From Okeania sp. SIO2C9 (lineage in GTDB: Bacteria; Cyanobacteriota; Cyanobacteriia; Cyanobacteriales; Microcoleaceae), in contig NZ_JAAHGO010000003.1 in NCBI RefSeq assembly GCF_010672455.1, positions 181,688 through 245,687 of the forward strand: a stretch of 64,000 nucleotides of DNA, in the 5' to 3' direction. Below, piece after piece: positions 25,672 to 34,135 of this stretch (the stretch's first letter is position 1; every line of letters starts with the position of its first letter). Under the pieces are notes generated by a model. That model did not search any database. It was not told the origin of the DNA and was given only the letters and a program-made list of their open reading frames with translations. The translations under genes and the position numbers were made by a program.

Positions 25672-26676
25672 TCAGGAATTTATTTGACATTCCTTTTTAT
25701 TTATAATTTTTGCGCTGATATTAATGTACTCAACAATTTCCTGGTTGCTAAGTTGAGCGATCGCTAAATCAAGTGGATGTTCTTGTAGCTTTAAGATATT
25801 TCCATAGAGGTTAATGGTATACTTTTCTAATTCATTTAGTTTTTCTCTTTTTATCAAATATTGCCATTGTTTGTTGGATTTGAGTTTGAATTCAGCATTA
25901 AGGAATATTGTTGCATCTGGGTACTCTTTTTGTAGATTATTGAGAACATCATCTATATTATTTTTACTCTCTAATCTTATATTTTTATACTCAATAGTGG
26001 TACAGTCATATACTATCTTTCCTCCCCAAATTTCACTTCTGTATATCAACCCAAAAGCAACCATTACTGCCAAAATTATAGTAAGAAAAACAACATAATT
26101 AACGTTATTACCCCAAGATTTAATAAATCCTACCCTTTTTTTTTCCTGATTGTGGTTAGAGATTGGAGACTCAACCTGAAATAGTTCTATTTCTTCAAGT
26201 TGTAAGGGTCTACTAGAACTATCTATACTTAAAGATAATTTATCAGAAGGAATAGCTGGATGTGGGTCGCGATGCTCCCAAAATTCTGTGTATCCTTCTA
26301 TCAATTTTTGATGAACTTCCTCTATATTTTTCTGGGAAATCAAAACATTTTTTTGAGTTTTAATTTCCTGAATAACCACTCCTTCAATTAGAAGTATTTC
26401 TCTCCCAAATTGGTCTTTAAGAATCTCATCTCCTACTTGAGAATTTAGGTCTTTTTGTGTAGCTTTTAAGATTCGATAAACTATGGTGAAATCTCCTACT
26501 TTTGAACCAAAAATTTGTCTAATAAATCCCTTTCCTGGTTCTGTTAAATCTCCTGTTGTAACTCTTGCTAGTAAGTTGCCAGTCTTAGCTTCACAGATGA
26601 AATCAGGAGCTACTACTGTTCTGTAGTCAAGATAGCGGTTACGACTTACTAAAAAAGGCCAAACTTCAATACTCAT
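25672..26676 (-). CDS. Conserved-looking single-pass membrane protein of unknown function
   Basis: 334 residues, not assigned to a family. The N-terminal ~130 residues are mixed alpha/beta and begin 'SIEVWPFLVSRNRYLDYRTVVAP', a region that looks like a cytosolic ligand or scaffold domain. A low-complexity linker is followed by one strong transmembrane helix ('YVVFLTIILAVMVAFGLIY', about residues 205-225). A C-terminal ~110-residue domain ('IEYKNIRLESKNNIDDVLNN...LSNQEIVEYINISAKI') would be on the other side of the membrane. The stop codon lies 20 bp from the xisI remnant. It lies downstream of the DUF2752-dispanin-GTPase genes on the same strand, separated by repeats; a shared function is only a possibility. 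Confidence 0.6.
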   Translation of the reverse strand: MSIEVWPFLVSRNRYLDYRTVVAPDFICEAKTGNLLARVTTGDLTEPGKGFIRQIFGSKVGDFTIVYRILKATQKDLNSQVGDEILKDQFGREILLIEGVVIQEIKTQKNVLISQKNIEEVHQKLIEGYTEFWEHRDPHPAIPSDKLSLSIDSSSRPLQLEEIELFQVESPISNHNQEKKRVGFIKSWGNNVNYVVFLTIILAVMVAFGLIYRSEIWGGKIVYDCTTIEYKNIRLESKNNIDDVLNNLQKEYPDATIFLNAEFKLKSNKQWQYLIKREKLNELEKYTINLYGNILKLQEHPLDLAIAQLSNQEIVEYINISAKIINKKECQINS

Positions 26677-27005
26677 AGTGATAATTTAATAAATTTAGAT
26701 TTGGTGTTTTATAAGAAACCGGGTTTATGGGAGACAGATGTTAGTGTAGTAGAGGATTTCATATAAACCCGGTTTCTCTGCTTAGATTCGGAGTTTTATA
26801 AGAAACCGAGTTTATGGGAGACAGATGTTAGTGTAGTAGAGGATTTCATATAAACCCGGTTTCTCTGCTGGGGAGTAAACTCAACTATTAACTTACAGAG
26901 GTTTTCATTTCAGTAGACCTCAGTAGAGACCTTGCATGCAAGGTCTCTACAAGGTTTTGGTTATGGCGATGTGGTTCATCAATTTGAAAAGTGCTGTATG
27001 TTTAA
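26677..27005. repeat. Two tandem hairpin units and a 28-bp palindrome
   Basis: Two near-identical ~87-bp units each contain AGAAACCGGGTTTAT (or ..CCGAGTTTAT) and its complement ATAAACCCGGTTTCT (unit 1: about 26713-26777; unit 2: about 26799-26864), with the shared spacer 'gggagacagatgttagtgta'. At 26923-26950 a perfect 28-bp palindrome, GTAGAGACCTTGCA and its complement, belongs to the same family as 14279-14306. No gene seen. Confidence 0.85.
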
Positions 27006-27443
27006 TTAGGGAGCAAGCAAAGAAAAGGGAGGAAAAGGAATGTTTCTGAGAATCCAATAAGCTAGAACAATTTTTAATAGCCACCAGATTACGCTTGATC
27101 GAACGTAAATTTTAGGTATTTTATGACCAGTAATTACAGGTAAACTATAGGAAAGATAAGAATAAAATAGATAGGGTAGTGACAACACCATGAGGGGATT
27201 CAGTCCAAAAGCTACCCAAAAACGACCATGTAACAAATGATGAAGTCCTCTCAATGTACCACAACCCGGACAATATAAACCAGTCAAAGCACGAAACGGA
27301 CTGGGAGGGTAAAGTTGTCCTGGTATAGAAGGATCGAATAAGTACAGAATTATCGCTGCACCTAAAATAATTGCTGATAAAGCTTTTACCTTCAATTTTT
27401 TTCTAGCTATGGGAGACCAAGAATAGAAAGTTGAATTTTTCAT
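27006..27443 (-). CDS. DUF2752 family membrane protein
   Basis: 145 residues with about three membrane helices. The family signature is 'PFRALTGLYCPGCGTLRGLHHLLHGRFWVAFGLNPL', with its CPGCG and the conserved histidines. DUF2752 proteins are small inner-membrane proteins of unknown role, often found next to dispanin (CD225) genes, as here: the dispanin gene lies 63 bp upstream on the same strand. No active site can be proposed beyond the Cys/His cluster. Confidence 0.85.
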   Translation of the reverse strand: MKNSTFYSWSPIARKKLKVKALSAIILGAAIILYLFDPSIPGQLYPPSPFRALTGLYCPGCGTLRGLHHLLHGRFWVAFGLNPLMVLSLPYLFYSYLSYSLPVITGHKIPKIYVRSSVIWWLLKIVLAYWILRNIPFPPFSLLAP

Positions 27444-27506
27444 TACAGTATGACTATTAAGGTTTAAGTTGATAGAAAACTTATAAATACTCGCTTTGCA
27501 GTTATT

Positions 27507-27761
27507 TTAAGGAGTTGATGCTATTATCGCTAAAATAACATATAAAATTAGAATGATTGCTCCTCCTATAAAACCAAACCAACACCATTTCTTAGCATTG
27601 TTTGATGCTTGAATTGCCCCTTCTAAGTCTGCCAATTCTAATCGCGAATTAACTTGAGCCGCATAAACTATTGCGACAATTCCAAAGGGCAAACAACAGA
27701 ATAGAGTTACTAAAATCGCTTGCGTTAGATAGTTGGGAACGTGTTCTTTGCTAGGTGTCAT
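27507..27761 (-). CDS. CD225/dispanin family small membrane protein
   Basis: 84 residues with two membrane helices and the dispanin pattern: an N-terminal 'VPNYLTQAILVTLFCCLPFGIVAIVYAAQVNS' with the double-Cys helix end, a short basic loop ('ASNNAKKWCWFGFI') and a second helix. The family is related to eukaryotic interferon-induced transmembrane proteins; bacterial roles are poorly known. It starts 18 bp after the stop of the GTPase-WD40 gene and is followed by DUF2752, suggesting an operon of four genes (30912 down to 27006). Confidence 0.85.
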   Translation of the reverse strand: MTPSKEHVPNYLTQAILVTLFCCLPFGIVAIVYAAQVNSRLELADLEGAIQASNNAKKWCWFGFIGGAIILILYVILAIIASTP

Positions 27762-27779
27762 GTTTACTTAACCTATATT

Positions 27780-29714
27780 TTATACAATTCGCCAAATTTT
27801 AATCGTTTTGTCATCACTGCCACTAGCTAAGGTCTGATTATCTGGACTAAAAGCTAGGGTGGTTATAATACCAGTGTGCCCGGTTAAAGCAGTTTTTAAA
27901 GTTCCGGTTGATAAATTCCAGACCTTGATTGTGCAATCATTACTTCCACTGGCAAGGATGCGGTTATCTGGACTAATCGCCAGAGACCAAATTGCTCCGG
28001 TGTGTCCTTCCAAATTATACTTGAGATTCCAGGTGTTCGTATCCCACACATAGATAGTTTTGTCTCCACAACCACTAACCAACATTTTACCATCTGAACT
28101 AAAGGCTAAAGCTTTGATAAAACTAGGATGCTTGAGGGCAAGAAATTTCTGAAATTTATCATTTTTAATGGGCAGTTCCCAAATCAGCATTTTCTTGTCC
28201 GTACCAGCAGTAGCTAAAGTTTGCCCATTGGGAGAAACAGCAAGAGCATAAATATAGCCTTGATGTTCGCTTAAACTGTGTATGACTCTACCGCCATTAG
28301 TTTCTAATTGCCAGATTTTGACAGTTTGATCTCGACTACTACTAATCAGTGTGCGTCCATCAGAACTAACAACAAACCCACTGATAGGTTCAGAATGTTC
28401 CTTCAACGGTTTATACAAGAGTTTTCCTGTATTGGCATCCCATACCTTAATACTTTTATCTGCGCTCGCAGTAAACAGCAGTTTATTGTCCTGACTAAGA
28501 TTTGCTAGTACCCAACCTGATTTTTCCTGCACAATTTTTTTCTGTAAATTTCCCCGTGCAACATCCCAAAACAGAACGGTTCTGTCATCACTGGAACTGA
28601 AAAGAGTTCTACCATCAGATGTGAAACCAACCGAACAGACTACTTTTTCATGTTTTGTCAAATTATGGATGGGTTCAGGAGCAAAAAGAACTTCTCCTCC
28701 TAAATTAGCTTTGGGAAATCTCTCCTCAAAATCCTTGAGATGCTTCAAGAAACTAATGACCAAGTGCTTACGTGCCGTGTCTCGATCTTTCACTTCTTGT
28801 AAAGATTTTTCTTGGTTTACATGAGCTAGTTCTTTTATTTTTTTAACTAGATCCAATAGCGGAATGTTTTCTGAGGATGATTTTAAGGCTTTAATGTCAG
28901 CTTTTACCCCATCAATTAATACATAAGCAATAGGAATCTCTAACTGGAAAGGTTTAGGAATTGCACCTGGCTTCTTTTTCATCGAACCATCAGGCAGGAG
29001 GGTTGCAAAGTCCATACCAATAGAACTTACAGGAATTAGACGTACTGGACAACCAGCTTGAACTCTACTATGAACTACATTTTTAAACTCAGGGACTTTT
29101 TCTAGCAGGCGTTCTGTTATGTATGAGAGCTTATAATCATCTTCAAGTAAATCCCACTTACTGATAATAAAATGAACAGGAGTGTCTCTTTTACAGATAT
29201 TTACCAATTGCATCGTGTTAGGTAAATCTATTAGCAATAATTGTCTAACTGCTTCATTATCCAGGTCTTTTTCTTGCATTAATTTCAATAATTTTAGACC
29301 ATCGATCATCACCAACACTGCATCAGCATTAGAGACTTCTTGCTGAAAGTCAAAAATGTCGTCTTGATTTGGTAATATACCTGTAAGTATATCTCCTGGA
29401 TAGTCAATATAGGTAAACTGACAAACTGGAAACTTTTCAAGAGCAAGATTTGTGACACAACAAGTAAATATTGTCTGTGTTACACCACCTATTGTTCCAA
29501 GAGGCCAACCTTTATCAGTATCAAAAATTTTTGAATAAATTTTATTCAGTTCTTGACCCTGCTTAATACTGACCTCCAGGAAAAATCCTTCGCTAGTTTG
29601 AGTAGATAATTGCCTAAAAAGACTGGCTAAAAATACTGTTTTGCCAGCTCCAGATGCTCCTAAAGTAATAATCTTGTAATTTTTAATATAGATTTCTGGA
29701 TTTTTAATTTTCAT
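27780..29714 (-). CDS. P-loop GTPase with seven-bladed WD40 propeller
   Basis: 644 residues. N-terminal GTPase domain: Walker A G19-ASGAGK-T26, a switch II-like 'YIDYPGD', and a G4 motif 'ISKWDLL' (SKxD in place of NKxD), followed by 'PVSSIG' as G5. An ~80-residue helical linker precedes the C-terminal propeller (about 355-644). I count seven WD40 repeats, each with a 'xxSPDxxxLASGSxDxTIKxW' pattern, enough for one closed ring. WD40 rings are common sensor modules in cyanobacterial conflict and signalling proteins. It is 10 bp downstream of a paralogous GTPase without WD40, which implies a paired function. Specific role unknown. Confidence 0.85.
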   Translation of the reverse strand: MKIKNPEIYIKNYKIITLGASGAGKTVFLASLFRQLSTQTSEGFFLEVSIKQGQELNKIYSKIFDTDKGWPLGTIGGVTQTIFTCCVTNLALEKFPVCQFTYIDYPGDILTGILPNQDDIFDFQQEVSNADAVLVMIDGLKLLKLMQEKDLDNEAVRQLLLIDLPNTMQLVNICKRDTPVHFIISKWDLLEDDYKLSYITERLLEKVPEFKNVVHSRVQAGCPVRLIPVSSIGMDFATLLPDGSMKKKPGAIPKPFQLEIPIAYVLIDGVKADIKALKSSSENIPLLDLVKKIKELAHVNQEKSLQEVKDRDTARKHLVISFLKHLKDFEERFPKANLGGEVLFAPEPIHNLTKHEKVVCSVGFTSDGRTLFSSSDDRTVLFWDVARGNLQKKIVQEKSGWVLANLSQDNKLLFTASADKSIKVWDANTGKLLYKPLKEHSEPISGFVVSSDGRTLISSSRDQTVKIWQLETNGGRVIHSLSEHQGYIYALAVSPNGQTLATAGTDKKMLIWELPIKNDKFQKFLALKHPSFIKALAFSSDGKMLVSGCGDKTIYVWDTNTWNLKYNLEGHTGAIWSLAISPDNRILASGSNDCTIKVWNLSTGTLKTALTGHTGIITTLAFSPDNQTLASGSDDKTIKIWRIV

Positions 29715-29724
29715 AATTATTATC

Positions 29725-30912
29725 TTATTGGTTTAGTCGATCTACAATTATTTTAGAGTCAGGAAAATCTTGGCTCAGTTTATTGCTAATATATAAAAAA
29801 CTTTTCAAAGCACTTTTCAAGGCTGTTGTTTTATCATTAATTTTGCCTATAGATTCATCTCTTATTTGACGGAACTCAGCTAATTTTTTATCGTTTTCTT
29901 CAATTTTTTTCTTGGCCGAGCCTAACAATAAGTTGTCAACTCTTCTGAGGGCTGGTTTTATAAGGTTTATCAAAAATTTTTCCTCAGACTTAGATTCATC
30001 AAAGATAGTTGAAACTAAATAATCAACAGTTATATCAATCAACATCTTGAATTTTAATGTTGCTCGTAATAATTGATTTAATATACTATCTTCACCAATA
30101 TTTTCGTCAATATTAATGAGTAGGTCAAGATTCTGAATCTCTTTCTCTAAAAGATCTGGTACAACACAAGATACAGGAACTTCCATGTGAAAAGGACGTG
30201 GAATTGAACCTGCAATCTTTTTCATACTTCCATCAGGTTGAGGTGTTGCAAAACCAGAACCTATTGAACTTACTGGAATCAAGCGTACTGGAGAACCTTC
30301 TTTATTTCTATTAACAACTAACTCTTTAAACTCAGGAATTTCTAGGAAGCGATTGCTTATTTCTTTTAAACCAAAATTATCATTTTCCAGCAAATCCCAT
30401 TTACTAATTACAAACTGAATAGGTGCTTGACAATAAGACATCCACTTAATTATTGGTGGTAAGTCTAACTTTAAAAATTGATAGATTTTTTCTTGATTAC
30501 TATTATTCATTAATGCCTGAATTTTTTGACCATCTAAAAGACCCAAAATTGCATCAGCTTGTTTGATTATTTCTTGTAGCTGATAATCGTCTTCTTCGTC
30601 TATCTGTGCGAACCGTGCGCCAGCATAATCAAAATAGATAAACTGACAAATTGGGAAGTCTGCCAGATTAGGATTCTTGATACAACAAGTAAACTTCCAC
30701 TCAGATATCTCATCATGCTTGGTTGTTGCAGGCCATTTTCCAATAATCAACTTTTCGTAAATATTATTTAGTCGCGTTTGTGATTTGAAATCCTCAGCTT
30801 TAAGATAGAAACCATATTCTCCTTGGGTTGATAATGACCTAAACATACTGGCCAGGAATACAGTTTTGCCTGCACCAGATGCTCCTAAAGTTAATATTTT
30901 GTAACTTTTCAT
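29725..30912 (-). CDS. P-loop GTPase, paralogue of the WD40-fused GTPase
   Basis: 395 residues. Shares with the downstream gene the N-terminal 'KILTLGASGAGKTVFLASMF' P-loop (G10-T17), 'FIYFDYAGARF' (switch II region), 'FVISKWDLLE' (G4) and the block 'VRLIPVSSIGSGFATPQPDG'. The C-terminal part (about 250-395) is helical with coiled-coil propensity and replaces the WD40 ring. AGAGGA about 12 bases upstream serves the ATG. First gene of the likely operon GTPase - GTPase-WD40 - dispanin - DUF2752. The tandem of similar GTPases suggests a heterodimer or a sensor/effector pair. Not assigned to a named system. Confidence 0.82.
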   Translation of the reverse strand: MKSYKILTLGASGAGKTVFLASMFRSLSTQGEYGFYLKAEDFKSQTRLNNIYEKLIIGKWPATTKHDEISEWKFTCCIKNPNLADFPICQFIYFDYAGARFAQIDEEDDYQLQEIIKQADAILGLLDGQKIQALMNNSNQEKIYQFLKLDLPPIIKWMSYCQAPIQFVISKWDLLENDNFGLKEISNRFLEIPEFKELVVNRNKEGSPVRLIPVSSIGSGFATPQPDGSMKKIAGSIPRPFHMEVPVSCVVPDLLEKEIQNLDLLINIDENIGEDSILNQLLRATLKFKMLIDITVDYLVSTIFDESKSEEKFLINLIKPALRRVDNLLLGSAKKKIEENDKKLAEFRQIRDESIGKINDKTTALKSALKSFLYISNKLSQDFPDSKIIVDRLNQ

Positions 30913-31479
30913 TGCCTACATTTCCTCTGAAAATATAACGATGCCAAGCGTAATACTACTAGAGCAATTTCAACAGTTTTTTTAGATATTCTGAGTCTAG
31001 CATTACTTTTTAAGCTGAGGTGAGAAACTGCCTTTCAATAATTGATAATTGATAATGGATAATTGGTAATTACCTCTCCCTAAAAGGAAGAAGATTGAAA
31101 AAAAGGAAAATTTTTTCTCTCTTGGTCGATTGGATATGGCGAGGAGACCTCGCCATCCCTCGACCGCTTGTTTCTCCTTTAAAGGAGAGACTTTAAGCCT
31201 TAATTATTCGGTAAGTCTTGCTTGAAGATAATTTTAGGGAAAGTTATATTGAAATAATTGAAATAGGGATACTTAAGTAAAAATATATTAAATTTTTCAA
31301 ACTTTTTTTGATTTGGATAAATTTAGATGTTTTGAAGAAGGATATTTACAAGGAATTGAGATTTTAGCCTTTTACAACAGTTTTCAAGTCAATGAACCAC
31401 ATAAAAAAATGATAATCCTGTAAGGACGTTGCATACAACGTCTCTAGCATTTTTCAAATATATTTATCAAATTGGTATA
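30913..31479. repeat. Gene-free stretch with element B copy 3 and a palindrome
   Basis: Element B at about 31036-31214 contains the hairpin GGCGAGG-aga-CCTCGCC (31138-31154) inside outer arms GGTCGA/TCGACC. A degenerate GTAGGGACGTTGCA-type palindrome is at 31420-31448. About 31325-31355 weakly resembles a piece of the ADP-ribosylglycohydrolase gene (GYLQGIE), too short to call. Confidence 0.7.
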
Positions 31480-32319
31480 ATGAATAAAAAAAGTCTGACT
31501 TTAACCGGATTATTTTTAACAACCATCCTCCTAATAACAATAAACTTATTTCCTACCCAAAATGCCGAAAGTAAATCACACAACCCTCTATCTCTTGGCT
31601 TCCAAATTATTAACAATTCCCAGGGAATAACTCTTTATCAAAAAGATTTAGATTATGTACAAATTGTTGATTTAACTCAAGGTGCAAAAATTAATTTTAT
31701 CTATGGAAATATCAAAGATTTAGGTACTAAAAAAGGAGCTTACGGCGGTAACGATCCACAATTTGAACGTCAGAAAATATCACAAGTATGGTCTAACTTA
31801 TATTCAGAAAAATCAAATTTATTTTGCATCACTAACGGTCAATTTTTTAGAAACGATAAAAACTCCTCTACAGGGTTAGCATTTCCTGTAAAGTCAGATG
31901 GGATTATAGTTAGTGATGGTTATGCAGGAGAAATAGAATTTCCCGATGAAAAATTAATGCTAGAAGTCTGGAATGATAGAGCATTAATTACTAAATTTCA
32001 GCCAAATAATCTCCAATTATCAACAGCACCTAATCTTATTGTTGGTTTACAGGAAAATGCAGATAAAGGAGTCAAAGATAAAACAGGTAGAACATTTATT
32101 GGAGTTAAAGACAAAGATGGCGATCGCCTCAATGAAACAATTTTAATTTTTACTTCTAAACAAGCAACTCAACCCCATGCGACTCAAGTTTTGAAAAGTT
32201 TCGGTGCCACTCAAGTAATGATGTTAGATGGTGGAGGTTCTACACAATTAATTTGTCAGGGAAATAATTATATAACTTCACCAAGAACTATCCCTCAAAT
32301 GATTGTTATATTAGGGTAG
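31480..32319 (+). CDS. Secreted phosphodiester glycosidase (NAGPA-type) family protein
   Basis: 279 residues from the ATG at 31480, which gives a clean signal peptide ('MNKKSLTLTGLFLTTILLIT...'). An in-frame TTG at 31429 lies within a dispersed palindrome and is unlikely to be used. The domain is of the NAGPA/phosphodiester-glycosidase type: 'NLFCITNGQFFRN', 'GLAFPVKSDG', 'TFIGVKDKDGDRLNETILIFTSKQ', and the near-terminal 'QVMMLDGGGSTQLICQG', whose 'LDGGGS' is the family hallmark. Bacterial members hydrolyse glycosyl phosphodiesters in cell-envelope polymers. Stands alone between repeats; exported role inferred from the signal peptide. Confidence 0.85.
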   Translation: MNKKSLTLTGLFLTTILLITINLFPTQNAESKSHNPLSLGFQIINNSQGITLYQKDLDYVQIVDLTQGAKINFIYGNIKDLGTKKGAYGGNDPQFERQKISQVWSNLYSEKSNLFCITNGQFFRNDKNSSTGLAFPVKSDGIIVSDGYAGEIEFPDEKLMLEVWNDRALITKFQPNNLQLSTAPNLIVGLQENADKGVKDKTGRTFIGVKDKDGDRLNETILIFTSKQATQPHATQVLKSFGATQVMMLDGGGSTQLICQGNNYITSPRTIPQMIVILG

Positions 32320-32466
32320 CTTTATTAATATTTGGTAAAGTTATTGAAACTTTTTAGGTGTTTATTTAAAGATTCTGTGTTGAAGTAATTTTTCTAATTT
32401 GTAGCGATATAGAGAAAAGTTTAGATAAAGTTCAATAGCTTTTTAATAAGAAGCGATCGCCCCTTC

Positions 32467-32994
32467 TTAGTTACATTTGGTTTTTAAGTGTGCCATTACC
32501 ATCATTGCAAAAACATTGTTATTTGCTGATAATTCCTCACATTCATAATCTAAGAATTTCACAATATAAAAATCGAATCTCATCCAACTTTTTTCTAATC
32601 CGTATTCATAGAAACTGGGTTGCCAAGATGGTGTTTCATCTCCCAGTATAGCCAAACTAATTACAGGTTTATTGTACAGGTCGAATGCTCGATAATTATA
32701 GATAAACATTCGTTGGCTAAATTATCGGTCGTATTGACTTTGGATTTCTATATGAATTAATATCCAGATTTATCGGTCGTCTAATAACCAAGCTTGAAAT
32801 AATTTATCGGCATAACGTTTTTCTGTTGTGGCTGAAGCTGTAATTTTTTCTAGTTCTTTTTCTAGAGAAACTGGCGGTTTTTTCCAATTAATGGAGTTGT
32901 GAATTTCTGGATAAAAAAAACTGAGGAAAGAAGGCAAATATTCTCCAATTGCTGCTTTCCAAGGTTCATCATAATTAGCAGTTGTTTCTGTCAT
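32467..32994 (-). pseudogene. Rpn/PD-(D/E)XK transposase-nuclease relative, two nonsense codons
   Basis: A single reading frame spans the region: 'DEPWKAAIGEYLPSFLSFF...ADKLFQAWLLDDR', TAA, 'IWILIHIEIQSQYDR', TAA, 'FSQRMFIYNYRAFDLYNKPV' and 'ISLAILGDETPSWQPS...'. The 'HIEIQSQ' strand is the ExQ part of the PD-(D/E)XK core common in cyanobacterial Rpn-family proteins. Both stops are UAA at positions where intact relatives I recall have an ordinary residue. Presumed dead. Confidence 0.82.
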
Positions 32995-33099
32995 TAGTTA
33001 TAAGTTAAAAGCCTGATTTTACTAATTTTTCCCAGAGGAATTGTCTGGAATTAATTCCTAAAATTATGCCACAGATTCCATCCTGATCTTTCTATTTCA

Positions 33100-33430
33100 C
33101 TAATCACTAATTTCCACGATCGCTTCTCCCATTTCTAGCATTCGTAATGCTGCGACAAAAGTATTGCTCAAGATATGTCGCAGGTTTCTGTTAGTAACAT
33201 TCCCACAAGTTAGCCAAAGAATTTGAGGAGGAGTTCCTAAACGAGTAACTAACTCCACAAAATCGCTGTCTTTACTAACAATAACCGTACCAAGGTTCCT
33301 GGCAGCATTAAAAATATCTATATCTTCAGCATTTCCTAGCCCCAAATCTCTAATAACTGTAGCATGAACATTAAAAGTTTCGACCAATCAACTAGCTAAA
33401 TTTGGAGAAAGTTCAGCATCAATCCAAAAA
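33100..33430 (-). pseudogene. DUF5615 PIN-like toxin, start codon and one codon lost
   Basis: The frame FWIDAELSPNLAS, then TGA (33388-33390), then LVETFNVHATVIRDLGLG and 'VIVSKDSDFVELV' matches the COG4634/DUF5615 PIN-like toxins that pair with DUF433 antitoxins. The usual 'NLASWLVETF' Trp codon is TGA here, and no ATG precedes FWID. An internal TTG start at 33387 would give 95 residues lacking the first strand and its acidic residue. Probably inactive. Confidence 0.75.
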
Positions 33431-33734
33431 TTAATACTGTTAATTTAGGGATATTAGTTCGTCGGAAAGCAAACAACAAACAAGCCTGAATATCCTCCGC
33501 TTCCAAGTCTGGAAAATCTTCTAAAATTTCTCCACTACTAACATTTTCTGCCAGCATATCTAAAATATCAGAAACCCGAATTCGCATCCCTCGAATGCAA
33601 GGTATCCCTCCACATTGTTTGGGGTTATAAGTAATTCGATTAAGCAAACTATTGGTCGATTGGATATGGCGAGGAAACCCGCTCTTATCAGAGCCGCTCC
33701 GCTTTATATGTTGCGGAGCAAAACGCCATCCCAT
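33396..33734 (-). CDS. DUF433 antitoxin-like protein with repeat-derived N-terminus
   Basis: The DUF433 domain ('LLNRITYNPKQCGGIPCIRG', 'MRIRVSDILDMLAENVSSGEILEDFPDLEAEDIQACLLFAFRRT') is intact. The residues before it are encoded by an element B copy inserted at 33652, so the native start has been lost. At the other end the frame runs past the expected end (about 'IPKLTV') for ten residues into the DUF5615 gene. The expected GTATGA overlap, which would stop one gene and start the other, reads GTATTA here. Likely non-functional or misregulated; I list it as coding because the domain itself is unbroken. Confidence 0.6.
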   Translation of the reverse strand: MGWRFAPQHIKRSGSDKSGFPRHIQSTNSLLNRITYNPKQCGGIPCIRGMRIRVSDILDMLAENVSSGEILEDFPDLEAEDIQACLLFAFRRTNIPKLTVLIFGLMLNFLQI

Positions 33735-33807
33735 CCTACGGAATGCTCCGCAAACGACCGCTTTTTTATCCTTGAAAGGAGAGGCTTTAAACCTTAATTA
33801 TTCGGTA
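33652..33807. repeat. Modular element B, copy 4, between DUF433 and BrnT remnants
   Basis: Begins TTGGTCGATTGGATATGGCG and ends 'taattattcggta'. The core includes 'tcctacggaatgctccgcaaac' palindrome sequence. Its left end abuts the DUF433 coding region and its right end cuts the BrnT reading frame. Confidence 0.8.
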
Positions 33808-33915
33808 AAAATCAACATACAAAGGGTCTTCAAAAACAGTTTTTGCTTCTGCAAATGAGATTCCATGTTTAGATAGATTAGACTCAGCTTTTTGTTCATT
33901 CCATTCACATTTCAT
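33787..33915 (-). pseudogene. BrnT-family toxin, 3' truncated
   Basis: From the ATG at 33915 the 42 residues start 'MKCEWNEQKAESNLSKHGIS' and continue 'FAEAKTVFEDPLYVDF', the N-terminal half of BrnT ribonuclease toxins. The frame then enters element B and stops. The C-terminal half and the brnA antitoxin gene are absent. A D-type MITE end (ATATCATGTCCGG, 33932-33944) lies just upstream. Confidence 0.82.
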
Positions 33916-34135
33916 AATAAATTTGCCGATAATATCATGTCCGGATAATTTAGATACCTCCAGAAAAGACGAAGGTACGGACATTGGATACAACGTCCCT
34001 ACAGAGTAGAGAGTAGGGTAAAAATTTAGGAGCGCTCCGTAGAACACTCCTATATAAATATTTTGTTGAAAATTATGCTAGCTGAAAGCTGTTTGCGGAG
34101 CATTCCGTTAGGAAAAGCTGATTGCTGATAGCTAT

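Noticed and set aside
31325-31365. Possible ADP-ribosylglycohydrolase fragment (GYLQGIE)
   Set aside because: Only seven residues match; could be chance in AT-rich DNA.
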